Positions 1 through 8,998 are shown, counted from the stretch's first letter. The stretch is 40,311 nucleotides of DNA from Flemingiibacterium sp964430755 (GCA_964430755.1 CAYSFT010000016.1:1-40311); one strand, 5' to 3'. Program-made: numbers and translations. Notes: generated by a model from the letters alone, not told the origin.

Positions 1-514
1 CCTTCGCGCCAGCGTTGGTGTTCGTCCTTCTCGAATGATACGATGTTCGAAGCAGTGCGCTTCGGGAAATTGCTTTCTTTCGCCTTTTGGGTGCAAAAGT
101 AACTTTTATCCCCGTAATATAAAGATACATTAAATCTCTTTGTATTGCGCTTCGAATTTCGCGTAAATTCGAGGGATGGGACACCAGCTGACGCAGGTTT
201 CTCACCCCTCGAGCTCCCCGTCTTCCTTGCCTTCGCTCGACTTGCGCTCAACTCCGCCTGCGGCTCCGGGTTCGCTTTGTCAGCCGTGACCGTTCGTCCT
301 GCCAGCTTCGCCGGCATCTGCGGCTTCATTGCTTCTGCAGCGCAGGTGCTCTCGACTCGCGCTCAACTCCGCCTGACGGCTCCGGGTTCGCTTTGTTAGC
401 GGTGACCGCTCGTCCTGCCAGCTTCGCCGGCATCTGTGGCTTCATTGTTTCTGCAGCGCAGTTGCGATCGGTCGCTGTGTTTGCTGCTTTTTTCAAAAAA
501 GACAGCCTTGAAAC
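1..514. other. Gene-free left edge with GC-rich repeat sequence
   Basis: No convincing gene lies here. A short frame on the minus strand (ATG at 130, about 43 codons, very basic, containing KVTFAPKRRKK) runs off the left edge. A plus-strand frame at 145-399 encodes an Ala/Arg/Leu-rich sequence with no recognisable domain, and its second half repeats with the underlying DNA. Both look like chance translations of a repeat. The stretch contains a two-copy tandem repeat (236-461) and a small hairpin near 464-475 (GCGA/TCGC). The base composition is richer in GC and CpG than the flanking genes. I infer a dispersed non-coding repeat, not a gene. Confidence 0.5.
236..461. repeat. Two-copy tandem repeat, about 110 bp unit, 115 bp period
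   Basis: Copy one spans 236-345 and copy two spans 351-461. Both start with CTCGACT and end with CTGCAGCGCAG. They differ at only a handful of positions, including one inserted A in copy two, so the duplication has begun to diverge. The one-base insertion shifts any reading frame, which argues against a coding role. Confidence 0.85.
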
Positions 515-1414
515 TTATTCTGTTTGTTTCATGTTTTCGGAATATTCGCTTGGGCTGACGCCGAAATGACGTTTGAACGCTTGTCTGAACGTGTGTGCTG
601 ATGAGTAACCGATCTTTTCAGCCACGTCGTTTACGCTCATTGTGCCGTCCGAGAGCATATCCGCTGCCGCCGAAAGCTTCTTTCTCGTTATGTAATCTTT
701 TATGCTGATTCCAACTTTTTCTTTAAAAAGGTGCGAAAGGTAATATTCACTGTATGAAAGCTCGTTTGCAACACTCTGGATGTCTTGTATCTGCATAAAC
801 TTATTGTCTATATAGCGCTTCAGATGATAGATCGTGAAGCTTGAGGATGCTTTGTTAACCCGGCGCGGCGATGGATTTCCATTGATTATACGGAAAAATG
901 TGATGAGTATTTCGGTCATATAGAGATTGAGCATTGTTGTTTGCTGTTCGTCCTGAATATACGTTTCATCAACCAAAAGCTCGCAAAGTCGCTTTATCTT
1001 TCCGTTGTCAACCACAACCATTGTATCAACGTTGGTCATTGCCTGCAGGTACGGAGCAATGGGCGCATAACTACGTTTTGGATTAAAGGCTACGCAGATA
1101 CAGAGAAAATTTTCACTTTGGCTCGTTGTGGCACGAAAGCGTGATCCCTTTTTGATATAATGAATTTCACCGCCGCGTATATCGGTTGGAACGTCATTGC
1201 AATAAAATGTTGCTTTGCCTGAAATGACATATGTTATTTCATCGGCAGCCTGGACATATTCCGCTGTTTCGCTTCCGCGCATCAAAGAAATTTCTGCTGC
1301 TCTGGCAAGCGTTCCGCACGGAAGCGAAATCGTTTTTTTAGGATATATTTCGTCGTATAATAGGGCTTTGTCTATGTTCTTTTCTTCATAGACAGATTGC
1401 TTTTCTTTCTTCAT
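515..1414 (-). CDS. AraC-family transcriptional regulator with N-terminal cupin domain
   Basis: This is a predicted DNA-binding regulator of 299 aa. Residues of roughly 30-115 look like the cupin-type ligand-sensing fold of AraC proteins (for example DEITYVISGKATF). The last 100 residues form the double helix-turn-helix AraC domain, with the typical second helix and ending IGYSSAHTFRQAFKRHFGVSPSEY. The frame is open further upstream to 1699, but that would overlap mrp. The start chosen at 1414 (MKKEKQ) has a GGAGG site at 1423-1427 and a normal family length. It lies 61 bp downstream of mrp on the same strand, separated by a terminator. No promoter of its own is obvious, so it may depend on read-through. 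The effector and targets are unknown. Confidence 0.85.
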   Translation of the reverse strand: MKKEKQSVYEEKNIDKALLYDEIYPKKTISLPCGTLARAAEISLMRGSETAEYVQAADEITYVISGKATFYCNDVPTDIRGGEIHYIKKGSRFRATTSQSENFLCICVAFNPKRSYAPIAPYLQAMTNVDTMVVVDNGKIKRLCELLVDETYIQDEQQTTMLNLYMTEILITFFRIINGNPSPRRVNKASSSFTIYHLKRYIDNKFMQIQDIQSVANELSYSEYYLSHLFKEKVGISIKDYITRKKLSAAADMLSDGTMSVNDVAEKIGYSSAHTFRQAFKRHFGVSPSEYSENMKQTE

Positions 1415-1437
1415 TTTTGTTTCCTCCAAATATTCAC

Positions 1438-1463
1438 AAAAAGCCCCGGGGCGACCGAGGCTT
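1438..1463 (-). terminator. Intrinsic terminator after mrp
   Basis: On the minus strand, AAGCCTCGG pairs with CCGGGGCTT (9 bp, one G-T wobble) around a 5-nt loop, followed by five T residues. It sits between the mrp stop codon and the araC-type gene. Confidence 0.75.
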
Positions 1464-1475
1464 ATGTTTTTTTGA

Positions 1476-2333
1476 TTAAAGTAATTCCTCGAGCTTTTCG
1501 ACCGCCTTATCAAGGTAATCGTTCTCCATAAGCTCAAGCATACCTTTGTCGCAGAGTGCCGCGAGACGGGGATCAATCGGCATACGCGCGAGAACGTCAT
1601 AGCCGAACTTTTGTGCAACCTCGGCAATGTGACTCTCACCGTAAATGTTATGATCCTTTCCGCAGTCGGGACATTTGAAATATGCCATGTTCTCAACAAT
1701 GCCGAGAACGGGTATATTCATCATCTGCGCCATATTTGCCGCCTTGGCAACTATCATCGAAACAAGCTCCTGAGGGCTCGTTACAATAATAATTCCGTCA
1801 AGCGGGATCGACTGGAAAACAGTCAGCGGAACATCGCCTGTTCCCGGAGGCATATCGACGAACATAAAGTCTACGTCGTCCCAGATAACGTCGGTCCAGA
1901 ACTGTTTTACGGTTCCTGCGATAACGGGACCTCTCCAAACAACGGGAGTGGTTTCCTCAGGCAGAAGCAGGTTAACGCTCATCATCTTGATTCCGGTCTT
2001 TGATTCAAGCGGGAAAATACCGCCTGCACCGTCGCCCGTAACCTCTCCCTTAACGCCGAATGCCTTGGGGATAGAGGGACCGGTTATATCGGCATCGAGA
2101 ATAGCCGTGTTGTGACCGCGGCGGCTCATAAGCACCGAGAGCATTGAGGTGACGATAGATTTACCGACGCCGCCCTTACCGCTGACGATACCGATGACTT
2201 TTTTTACGTTTGACATCTCGTGAGGCTTTTCAAGTAAACTTGTTTTCTCTCGGGATGAACAGTTAGCAGAGCAGGAAGAACAGTCATGAGTACATTCAGA
2301 CTGCGGCTTCTCTTTCTCATCATCATAAATCAT
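1476..2333 (-). CDS. mrp: Mrp/ApbC (NBP35-like) iron-sulfur cluster carrier ATPase
   Basis: This 285-aa cytoplasmic ATPase of the ParA/MinD-like Mrp/ApbC family is expected to bind a bridging 4Fe-4S cluster as a dimer and deliver it to apoproteins. The N terminus has a Cys cluster (C14, C18, C21, C25), recalling the NBP35 ferredoxin-like extension. A deviant Walker A motif GKGGVGKS spans residues 52-59, followed by LDADITGPSIP. VDMPPGTGD is the family signature around switch II. The Cys pair C221-P-D-C224 is the conserved CxxC cluster ligand. The start is supported by AAGGAG just upstream and a consensus promoter at 2368-2396. In related Clostridia this protein is common and often stands alone, as here. 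Confidence 0.93.
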   Translation of the reverse strand: MIYDDEKEKPQSECTHDCSSCSANCSSREKTSLLEKPHEMSNVKKVIGIVSGKGGVGKSIVTSMLSVLMSRRGHNTAILDADITGPSIPKAFGVKGEVTGDGAGGIFPLESKTGIKMMSVNLLLPEETTPVVWRGPVIAGTVKQFWTDVIWDDVDFMFVDMPPGTGDVPLTVFQSIPLDGIIIVTSPQELVSMIVAKAANMAQMMNIPVLGIVENMAYFKCPDCGKDHNIYGESHIAEVAQKFGYDVLARMPIDPRLAALCDKGMLELMENDYLDKAVEKLEELL

Positions 2334-2367
2334 TGAAAATAACTCCTTTCAGAAATGTACTGATTAT

Positions 2368-2396
2368 ATTATAACTCATATTTTCCAATTTTGCAA
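2368..2396 (-). promoter_or_regulatory. Sigma-A promoter of mrp
   Basis: Read on the minus strand, TTGCAA is followed by a 17-bp spacer and TATAAT. It lies about 35 bp upstream of the mrp start, in the divergent gap shared with the gene at 2504. Confidence 0.75.
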
Positions 2397-2503
2397 GTGT
2401 TTTAAAGCTTTAATGAAATTTTTACGCTTTGTTGAATAATTGAAGTAGAATCGTGCATTATTTTGGCGTATAATTTTAATGTATTATATTTCGGAGGTGC
2501 ACG

Positions 2504-2938
2504 ATGAGAAATATACTATACCGAATCAGAGAAAAGCTTTCGCGGTTCCTATATGGGCGTTACGGAGTTGACAAGCTTGGATATGCCATACTTATCGTTT
2601 CCATGATACTTTCGCTTGCGTCATCGTTTTGTGCCGCGGCTTCTCCAAAGGTGTCGCTGATACTTTACATTATATCATACGGATTGCTCATATGGATGCT
2701 TTTTCGTATGCTTTCAAAAAACAGAGCAGCACGTATGAGCGAAAACACGAAGTTTCTCGGTTTCTGGAAAGGCATGAAAAAGTGGTTTAGTCTTCAGTAT
2801 AACCGCATAAAGGATATACGAACTCACCGCTATTTTGCCTGCCCTAACTGCAAAAACAATCTGCGTGTTCCAAAGGGCAGAGGAGAAATAACGATCACCT
2901 GTCCCGTCTGCAAGACTAAATTTGACCGCAAGACTTAA
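2504..2938 (+). CDS. Small membrane protein with C-terminal zinc ribbon, function unknown
   Basis: This 144-aa protein has no assigned function that I recognise. Two hydrophobic segments, about residues 25-45 and 50-70, look like a transmembrane hairpin. A basic linker follows, then a zinc-ribbon-like C terminus with CPNC and CPVC pairs about 20 residues apart, ending at KFDRKT. The start has a GGAGGTG site 7 nt upstream. A TATAAT at 2469-2474 may be the -10 box, but I see no good -35 box. The gene is divergent from mrp, and its last 23 bases overlap the end of the convergent glycerate kinase gene. Proteins of this layout occur as hypothetical proteins in Clostridia. Confidence 0.75.
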   Translation: MRNILYRIREKLSRFLYGRYGVDKLGYAILIVSMILSLASSFCAAASPKVSLILYIISYGLLIWMLFRMLSKNRAARMSENTKFLGFWKGMKKWFSLQYNRIKDIRTHRYFACPNCKNNLRVPKGRGEITITCPVCKTKFDRKT

Positions 2939-4055
2939 TTAATCTGAATACCTGCTCAGCCGTGTCCGAAAGGTCGCGGCTTGCGTTTTTTGTGTCCATT
3001 GCCGCGTCGAGCGTGTCGATCTTTCGGCGGATAGGGAAGAATGCGTCAATGCCGACCTCATTACAGGCTGTGGCATCCTCGGTTACGGCTCCCGAAAAGG
3101 CGATACAGAGCTTGCCGTACTTCTTTGCGAGCTTTGCAACGCCAACCGGTGCTTTACCCATTGCGCTCTGACGGTCGAGTCTGCCCTCGCCGGTTATAAC
3201 GATATCCGCATCCTTAATATAATCCTCAAGGCGCGTTACGTCAAGGACAAGCTCGATTCCCGAAATCAGCTCGCCGCCGAGAAATTCACGCAGAGCAAAG
3301 CCGAGTCCGCCTGCCGCACCGCTTCCGGGATAGTTCATGTCGGAGGTGGGATGTTTTTCTTTTGTAACCTTGGCGAAATTATTGAGCCATTCGTCCATGT
3401 CGCGTACAGCTTTAGGTGTTGCACCCTTTTGAGGCCCGTAAACGGCACTGCAGCCAAGCTCACCGCAGAGGGGATTTGTCACGTCACACGCCACACGTAC
3501 ACGGCAGTCGCGAAGTTCTGCGATAACACCGCTGTCGTCGATTTTTGCAAGGTCACGAAGTCCCTTTGCACCGAGAGCGATGGGGTTTCCGTTTTTATCA
3601 AGAAGCTTGAAGCCGAGCGCCGCAAGCATACCCGTGCCGCCGTCGTTTGTCGAGCTTCCGCCGATTCCGATTACAAAATCACGGCAGCCTTCACCTATTG
3701 CATCCGCGATCAGCTCGCCGACACCGTATGTGGTTGTTTCAAGCGGATCACGCAGCTCTTTTTCAAGCTGGGGGAGTCCTGCCGCAACAGCCATTTCGAT
3801 AACTGCGGTGTTTCCTGCGATGCAGTATGTGCAGTCGACCTTACGCATACGTGAATCATGTACACTGACTGTGCGAAGCTTGCCGTTCATACCGAGTGCC
3901 AAAGCCTCTGTCGTACCCTCGCCGCCGTCTGCAAGCGGACGTATCATCACATCTGCCTCGGGATATACGCGGCGTATGCCGTCTGCACAAGCTTTGCCTG
4001 CTTCGAGCGAGGTGAGACTGCCCTTGAATGAATCTATTGCCGTTACAACTTTCAT
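2916..4055 (-). CDS. Glycerate kinase (GlxK/GarK family)
   Basis: The protein (379 aa, normal family length) phosphorylates D-glycerate with ATP, feeding it into glycolysis as a phosphoglycerate; which isomer is made cannot be told from sequence. Family motifs appear in order: DSFKGSLTS near the N terminus, ADGGEGT around residue 45, IGGSSTNDGGTGM near the middle, GSGAAGGLGFAL, and VITGEGRLDRQSAMGKAP towards the end. The frame is open upstream to 4130, but MKVV at 4055 is the better start: AAGAGGT precedes it and the promoter at 4087-4115 lies upstream, so the longer start would fall inside the promoter. Neighbours do not reveal a dedicated glycerate pathway. Confidence 0.92.
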   Translation of the reverse strand: MKVVTAIDSFKGSLTSLEAGKACADGIRRVYPEADVMIRPLADGGEGTTEALALGMNGKLRTVSVHDSRMRKVDCTYCIAGNTAVIEMAVAAGLPQLEKELRDPLETTTYGVGELIADAIGEGCRDFVIGIGGSSTNDGGTGMLAALGFKLLDKNGNPIALGAKGLRDLAKIDDSGVIAELRDCRVRVACDVTNPLCGELGCSAVYGPQKGATPKAVRDMDEWLNNFAKVTKEKHPTSDMNYPGSGAAGGLGFALREFLGGELISGIELVLDVTRLEDYIKDADIVITGEGRLDRQSAMGKAPVGVAKLAKKYGKLCIAFSGAVTEDATACNEVGIDAFFPIRRKIDTLDAAMDTKNASRDLSDTAEQVFRLIKSCGQI

Positions 4056-4086
4056 GTTGATACCTCTTATGTTGAAATATATAAAT

Positions 4087-4115
4087 ATTCTACCATAATT
4101 TACTCTCGATTTCAA
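4087..4115 (-). promoter_or_regulatory. Promoter of the glycerate kinase gene
   Basis: On the minus strand, TTGAAA, a 17-bp spacer and TAGAAT. A second TTGACA (4125-4130) lies just upstream but has no matching -10 box at the right distance. Confidence 0.6.
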
Positions 4116-4164
4116 GTGGTAAGGTGTCAATTTATGTACATAAAATTAAAATTTACGATTTTCC

Positions 4165-4193
4165 TTGAATATGGGAAAAAAATGTGTTACAAT
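4165..4193 (+). promoter_or_regulatory. Promoter of the rimM-trmD-murJ operon
   Basis: TTGAAT, a 17-bp spacer and TACAAT. Transcription should start near 4200, which excludes the ATG at 4184 and favours the rimM start at 4229. It is back to back with the glycerate kinase promoter, 50 bp away. Confidence 0.7.
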
Positions 4194-4228
4194 ATATAAT
4201 GGTTAACTATGTAAACGGAGGGAGAATC

Positions 4229-4780
4229 ATGTCCGAAAACTCCAAAAAAGAACAGTATCTCGAATGCGGCAAGATTATTAACACCCACGGTGTGCGCGGT
4301 GCACTTAAAATTGAATCGTGGTGTGACTCGCCCGAGGTGCTGTGCTCGATAAAAAAGCTCTACTATAAAAAGAAAGATGAATATATTCCGCTTGAGGTTA
4401 CAAAGGCATCGGTTCACAAGGGATGTGCGCTCGTTTATTTCTATGGTATTGATTCCATTGAAGCGGCACAGCTTTTAAAAAACCGCGTTGTCTATGCCGA
4501 CCGCGACGATATTGACATTGATGATGACCGTGTGTTTGTTGCGGATATTATCGGGCTTCCCGTTTTCGATGAGCGTGACGGAAAGAGGCTTGGTGTGCTC
4601 TCTGATTATCTCGAAAGCGTTGCATCCGATCTGTTCGTTGTAAAGACAGACAGCGGCGCGGAGGTGCTTGTTCCTGCAGTCGACGAGTTTATCGGTCACA
4701 TTGACGACGAGGGCGTTTATCTTCGTCCGATAGGGGGAATGTTCGATGATGCCCCGGAGGTCATCCGTGATGAGATTTGA
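4229..4780 (+). CDS. rimM: Ribosome maturation factor RimM
   Basis: RimM binds S19 and assists maturation of the 30S subunit head. The 183-aa product has the N-terminal RimM barrel beginning ECGKIINTHGVRGALKI and the C-terminal PRC-barrel with VLVPAVDEFIGHID. Length is close to the usual 170-180 residues. The start at 4229 has a strong GGAGGGAG site. An in-frame ATG at 4184 lies inside the promoter and is unlikely. It is first in an operon and overlaps trmD by 11 bases, the classic rimM-trmD pairing. The rpsP and rplS genes that often flank this pair are absent. Confidence 0.93.
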   Translation: MSENSKKEQYLECGKIINTHGVRGALKIESWCDSPEVLCSIKKLYYKKKDEYIPLEVTKASVHKGCALVYFYGIDSIEAAQLLKNRVVYADRDDIDIDDDRVFVADIIGLPVFDERDGKRLGVLSDYLESVASDLFVVKTDSGAEVLVPAVDEFIGHIDDEGVYLRPIGGMFDDAPEVIRDEI

Positions 4781-5507
4781 CATAATGACGCTCTTTCCCG
4801 ATGTTGTCGATTCGGTTCTCGGCTCGAGTATAATCGGTCGCGCACAGGAGAGCGGTATTGTTGAGGTTCATTCTCACAACATCCGTGACTTTTCCGAAAA
4901 TAAGCACCGACGTGTTGACGATACCCCATACGGCGGCGGAATGGGAATGCTCATGAGTGCTGTTCCGATCTACGGCTGCTTTAGGTCGATAATCGAGGCG
5001 CAGGCGGACGACGAAAGGCGCAGACGTGTTATATATATGTCGCCTCGCGGCAAGGTTTTAACCCAGAAAAAGGCTTATGAGCTGACGCGGTACGATAACA
5101 TAATAATCCTCTGCGGACATTATGAGGGCGTTGACGAGCGTATCATTGAGGAGATCGTTGACGAGGAGATATCCATCGGCGATTATGTACTTACGGGCGG
5201 TGAGTTGCCTGCCTGCGTGCTGGTTGACTGTGTTTCGCGTATGCTCGAGGGCGTACTTACAAATGAGGACTGTTGGCGCGGCGAAAGTATCGCATCGGGG
5301 ATGCTTGAATATCCGCAGTATACGCGTCCATATGATTTCAGAGGCAGACTTGTTCCCGAGGTGCTTTTATCTGGGCATCATGCGAATATTGAAAAATGGC
5401 GTCACGAGGAGGCTCTCAAAAAAACACGTGAATGCCGTCCCGACTTACTTTCCGCTGATACAGGGATAGGTTCACCGACAGATGGAGAACAAAAAGATGG
5501 AAATTAA
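4770..5507 (+). CDS. trmD: tRNA (guanine-37-N1)-methyltransferase TrmD
   Basis: TrmD methylates G37 of tRNAs next to the anticodon using S-adenosylmethionine and so prevents +1 frameshifting. The 245-aa protein starts MRFDIMTLFPD. It shows YGGGMGM, LCGHYEGVDERI and the trefoil-knot signature SIGDYVLTGGELPA, then LLSGHHANIEKWR in the C-terminal tRNA-binding part. The start at 4770 has GGAGG upstream and overlaps the rimM stop. An in-frame ATG at 4746 has no such site. The end of trmD overlaps or nearly reaches murJ. Confidence 0.95.
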   Translation: MRFDIMTLFPDVVDSVLGSSIIGRAQESGIVEVHSHNIRDFSENKHRRVDDTPYGGGMGMLMSAVPIYGCFRSIIEAQADDERRRRVIYMSPRGKVLTQKKAYELTRYDNIIILCGHYEGVDERIIEEIVDEEISIGDYVLTGGELPACVLVDCVSRMLEGVLTNEDCWRGESIASGMLEYPQYTRPYDFRGRLVPEVLLSGHHANIEKWRHEEALKKTRECRPDLLSADTGIGSPTDGEQKDGN

Positions 5508-7071
5508 CGACAGCAAAAAGGGTGCACGTGCAGTCAGGACGGTTGCCGTTATGATGGGTGCGACCGTTATTGCGAAGCTGCTCGGTATGCTGCGCGGTGT
5601 GCTTCAGGCGAACGCTTACGGAACAAGCTTTGAAGCCAATGCGTTTACTGCGGCGTCAAAACTGCCGCTTGCGTTTTTTGATATGTTTCTTGCGGCGGCG
5701 GTGCTCGGTTGCTTTATACCGGTTTACAACAGCTTCAAGGGGAAAGATACAGACGGCGTGACGAGCCGTGAAGCAGACCGCTTTGCCTGCATATTCCTAA
5801 ATTTTATAATGCTTCTTTGCGGCGTACTTGCGATTATCGGTATCATATTTGCCGAGCCGCTGATACGTCTTATAACAAACGGACTTGACGAGGCGACCGT
5901 CTCGCTTGCCGTAACGCTGACTCGGATAATGTTTCCGCTCGTGATATTCACGGGCTCGGCGTATACGCTTGTCGGTGTGCTTCAGTCAAAGGGCTCGTTC
6001 ATCGTTCCGGCGCTGATAAGCGCAGTTTCAAATGCAGGTGTTGTGCTTTACCTTGCAGTGTTCAATGCACCGCTCGGTGACAAGGGTATATACGGTCTTG
6101 CCGTGGCGTACCTTTTGTCGTGGCTGTTACAGCTGCTTACCCTTATCGTTCCGCTTTGGCGTAAGGGATTTTCATATAGGCTATTGCTCGATTTCAAAAA
6201 TCCGGCACTTATACGTGCAATAAAAATGGCGCCGCCGATTATGATCGGTTCATGGCTTGCTCCGGCAGGAACACTCCTCGGACAGTATTTTGCCGCGAAT
6301 GTTACTGCACAGGGCGCTCTTTCGGGTGCTACAACGGTTTTTGACTATGCAAACAATATTTACATCATTATTGCAGGAACGCTCACATACAGCATCTGCA
6401 ATTATACCTTCCCGAAAATATCAAGACTTTCGGCAAGCGGTGAGAGCGAGGAATTCTGTTCAACCGTCAGAAGCGGTCTGACCTCTGCGCTCTTTATAAC
6501 AGTACCGTTTATGGCGGCGGCAATGGTGCTTGCCCCGGAGGGAATATCAATCGTATATCTGCGCGGAGAATTTAACGCCGAGGATGCCTATTATACGGCA
6601 CGTGCACTCAGGTTTATTCTGCCTGCAATGCCGCTTTTCTGCGTGACCGAGCTGTTTTCACGTGTGTTTTATGCAAAAAATATGCCGCGTGTACCGATGT
6701 ATGCGGCACTTGGCGGAATTGCGGCGAATATTATCGTTGGCGCGCTTCTCACATCTCTGAGACTCTTCGACATCGGTGCAGTCGGTGCCGCTAACGCCGC
6801 AGGACAGGCTGTGTCTGCGCTGATTTTACTCATATTTGCGGCGAGACGTATTCCGGGTATGTTTAATCGCGGATTTATTCTGTCGCTTGTGAAAATTATA
6901 ATCGGCGGCGTTATTGTTTTTGCTGTCTGCACGGTTGTTTCAAGGCTCATCGGAAGCGAGCCTTATATGGCGTCGTTTATTCGTAATGTTATTAATGCAG
7001 TTATAATTTTTGCTCCGTCGCTTGTTTTGTATCTTGGCTTTTCCAAGCTGGCGAGAGTGAAGTTTCAGTAA
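5497..7071 (+). CDS. murJ: MurJ/MviN-family lipid II flippase
   Basis: This polytopic membrane protein (524 aa, about 14 hydrophobic segments) belongs to the MviN/MurJ part of the MOP exporter superfamily. It is predicted to flip lipid II, or another polyprenyl-linked precursor, across the membrane. Diagnostic pieces include AKLLGMLRGVLQANAYG at the N terminus, ITVPFMAAAMVLAPEGISIVY in the middle and ELFSRVFYAKNMPRVP. The start at 5497 is 9 nt after GGAG; an in-frame ATG at 5482 is possible but has only a weak site. It is followed after 22 bp by a polymerase-like gene. That neighbour suggests its substrate could be a surface glycopolymer precursor in addition to lipid II. Confidence 0.88.
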   Translation: MEINDSKKGARAVRTVAVMMGATVIAKLLGMLRGVLQANAYGTSFEANAFTAASKLPLAFFDMFLAAAVLGCFIPVYNSFKGKDTDGVTSREADRFACIFLNFIMLLCGVLAIIGIIFAEPLIRLITNGLDEATVSLAVTLTRIMFPLVIFTGSAYTLVGVLQSKGSFIVPALISAVSNAGVVLYLAVFNAPLGDKGIYGLAVAYLLSWLLQLLTLIVPLWRKGFSYRLLLDFKNPALIRAIKMAPPIMIGSWLAPAGTLLGQYFAANVTAQGALSGATTVFDYANNIYIIIAGTLTYSICNYTFPKISRLSASGESEEFCSTVRSGLTSALFITVPFMAAAMVLAPEGISIVYLRGEFNAEDAYYTARALRFILPAMPLFCVTELFSRVFYAKNMPRVPMYAALGGIAANIIVGALLTSLRLFDIGAVGAANAAGQAVSALILLIFAARRIPGMFNRGFILSLVKIIIGGVIVFAVCTVVSRLIGSEPYMASFIRNVINAVIIFAPSLVLYLGFSKLARVKFQ

Positions 7072-7093
7072 AAAATGATAGGAGGTTATGTGT

Positions 7094-8998
7094 TTGAATA
7101 ATACCCGAAACGGAAGCGATGGCTCTAAAAAGCGAAGAAACATCTTTGCATCCTCGCTTATAATTTCAACGCTCGGAAAGCTTTCTTCATGGATAATACG
7201 CAAGCTCGAGGGCGGACTTTTCGGAAATATTTTTTCTTCATACCGGCGCGAAAACAATGCCCTTTCTCAAAGTACGCTTGTAACTCAAACCAAACGCCTT
7301 GATATTTCGGGCCGCTTATTGATGCCGGCAAAGCGTGTGATTGCGCACGCAATTGAAACAAGTGTCGTTCTTGGCTGGATACGCGACAGACTGAACCACA
7401 TGATGTCCGCCTCGATGAAGGCTTACGGCATATTCACGTTTTCCTTTGCCCTTTACAGTTCACTTATATATCTTTTCCGCGTGTTCTATTTCGGCGCGGA
7501 GGATATCGACTATGTTATGATACTGTCGCTTCTCATGATGCTTGTCGCCTCGGTTATGATGATATCGTCGCGGCATACGCTTGCAAGTGCGCTTCTTTCA
7601 AGTCCCACGGCGCAGTTCTTCTTATTTAAAGTGGTTGGAATACGGCGCGAGGTGCTTGAGGGAATACGGCGCGACGGTGAAGGACGGTTTAACATCGCTT
7701 TTATTTGCGGAATAATTTTCGGCGTTGCTTCATTCTTTGTTCATCCTCTGATTCTCTTGTGTCTGATTCTTGGGCTTGTCGGACTTTATCTTGTTCTTAT
7801 AAAGCCTGAATTCGGTGTTTTTGCCATAATGTTTGCGCTTCCGTTTGCGCCGACGATGGTGCTCGTTGCGGCAGTGCTCTATACGGCGCTTTGCTATATG
7901 ATCAAGGTTATGTGCGGAAAGCGGTCGATAAAATTTGATCTGCTTGATGTTACGGTTGCCCTCTTCTTTGTTCTGATGGCAGCCGGCGGAGTTGTGGCCG
8001 TGTCGTCGGGAAGCATGAAGCCTGCACTTGTGTTCTGTGCGTTTATGCTCGGTTATTTCCTCGTTGTCAACCTGATACGCTCGAGACAGTGGGTGGTGCG
8101 CTGCGTTGTCGGACTCATTTCGTCCTGCACGGTCGTATCGCTTATCGGACTTTTCCAGAACTTTTTCGGTCTTTCCGAGTCAACGTGGCATGACAAAGAA
8201 ATGTTCGGCGATATTGAGGGACGTGTCGTTTCAACCTTTGAAAACCCGAATGTTCTTGCTGAATATCTTATTATGATAATTCCGCTCTGCGTTGCGATGT
8301 TCATTATAACAAAGCATCCGAAAGCGAGACTGGCGCTTGCGTTTGCCGCTGCTGCTTCGTGCGGATGTCTTATATACACATGGTCGCGCGGCGCATGGCT
8401 CGGCTTTATAATCGGTATGCTGATCTTCTTCCTGATGTATCATCGCAATACGCTCACGGCACTTCTTTTGGGTGTGCTCGGTGTGCCGTTCTTACCGTTT
8501 GTTCTGCCCGACAGTATAATACAGCGTTTTGCAAGCATAGGTGATCTGCGTGACACATCAACGGCGTACCGCGTTAATATTTGGAAAGCGGTTGTCGATA
8601 TGGTCGGCGATTTTTGGCAGACAGGTGTCGGTGTTGGTGAAGCATCCTTCAGACCGGTTTACGCCCTGTATGCTTATTCCGGAAATGAAATTGTGGCTCA
8701 TTCGCATAACCTTTATTTACAGATTGCGGTTGAGCTTGGTATTGTCGGTCTTACAGTTTTCATTGTGATGCTGTTTGTCTGGGCGCAGAGCGTTTTCACT
8801 CTCCACAAAAACGAAACTCGCTCTGATAAGCTTCTGTCAACTGCGGTGTTCTGCGGTATACTTGCAGTGCTCGCTCAGGGTATGACAGATTATATCTGGT
8901 ATAATTACCGTGTGTTCCTTGTGTTCTGGCTGGTGCTCGGTCTCGGTTCTGCAATACGCAAAACCCTTGATTCCACAGCTAAAACCGAAGTCTTTTAA
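7094..8998 (+). CDS. O-antigen ligase/polymerase-like (Wzy_C) membrane protein
   Basis: The protein is about 634 aa with a basic cytoplasmic N terminus of roughly 110 residues and 11-12 hydrophobic segments. It contains the Wzy_C-type pattern of TWSRGAWLGF followed later by the loop HSHNLYLQIAVELGIVGL. Such proteins polymerise or ligate undecaprenyl-linked glycans at the outer face of the membrane. AGGAGG at 7080-7085 is only 2 nt from ATG 7088 but 8 nt from an in-frame TTG at 7094, so I chose the TTG; the difference is two residues. It lies between murJ and two DUF4330-like genes in one operon. The actual glycan cannot be inferred. Confidence 0.8.
   Translation: MNNTRNGSDGSKKRRNIFASSLIISTLGKLSSWIIRKLEGGLFGNIFSSYRRENNALSQSTLVTQTKRLDISGRLLMPAKRVIAHAIETSVVLGWIRDRLNHMMSASMKAYGIFTFSFALYSSLIYLFRVFYFGAEDIDYVMILSLLMMLVASVMMISSRHTLASALLSSPTAQFFLFKVVGIRREVLEGIRRDGEGRFNIAFICGIIFGVASFFVHPLILLCLILGLVGLYLVLIKPEFGVFAIMFALPFAPTMVLVAAVLYTALCYMIKVMCGKRSIKFDLLDVTVALFFVLMAAGGVVAVSSGSMKPALVFCAFMLGYFLVVNLIRSRQWVVRCVVGLISSCTVVSLIGLFQNFFGLSESTWHDKEMFGDIEGRVVSTFENPNVLAEYLIMIIPLCVAMFIITKHPKARLALAFAAAASCGCLIYTWSRGAWLGFIIGMLIFFLMYHRNTLTALLLGVLGVPFLPFVLPDSIIQRFASIGDLRDTSTAYRVNIWKAVVDMVGDFWQTGVGVGEASFRPVYALYAYSGNEIVAHSHNLYLQIAVELGIVGLTVFIVMLFVWAQSVFTLHKNETRSDKLLSTAVFCGILAVLAQGMTDYIWYNYRVFLVFWLVLGLGSAIRKTLDSTAKTEVF

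Noticed and set aside
145..399. 84-residue open frame on the plus strand
   Set aside because: It crosses the tandem repeat, has no binding site or domain, and the second repeat copy breaks the frame.
1415..1699. Longer N terminus of the AraC-type regulator
   Set aside because: It would overlap mrp and its terminator, has atypical composition, and the start at 1414 has a good binding site and normal family length.
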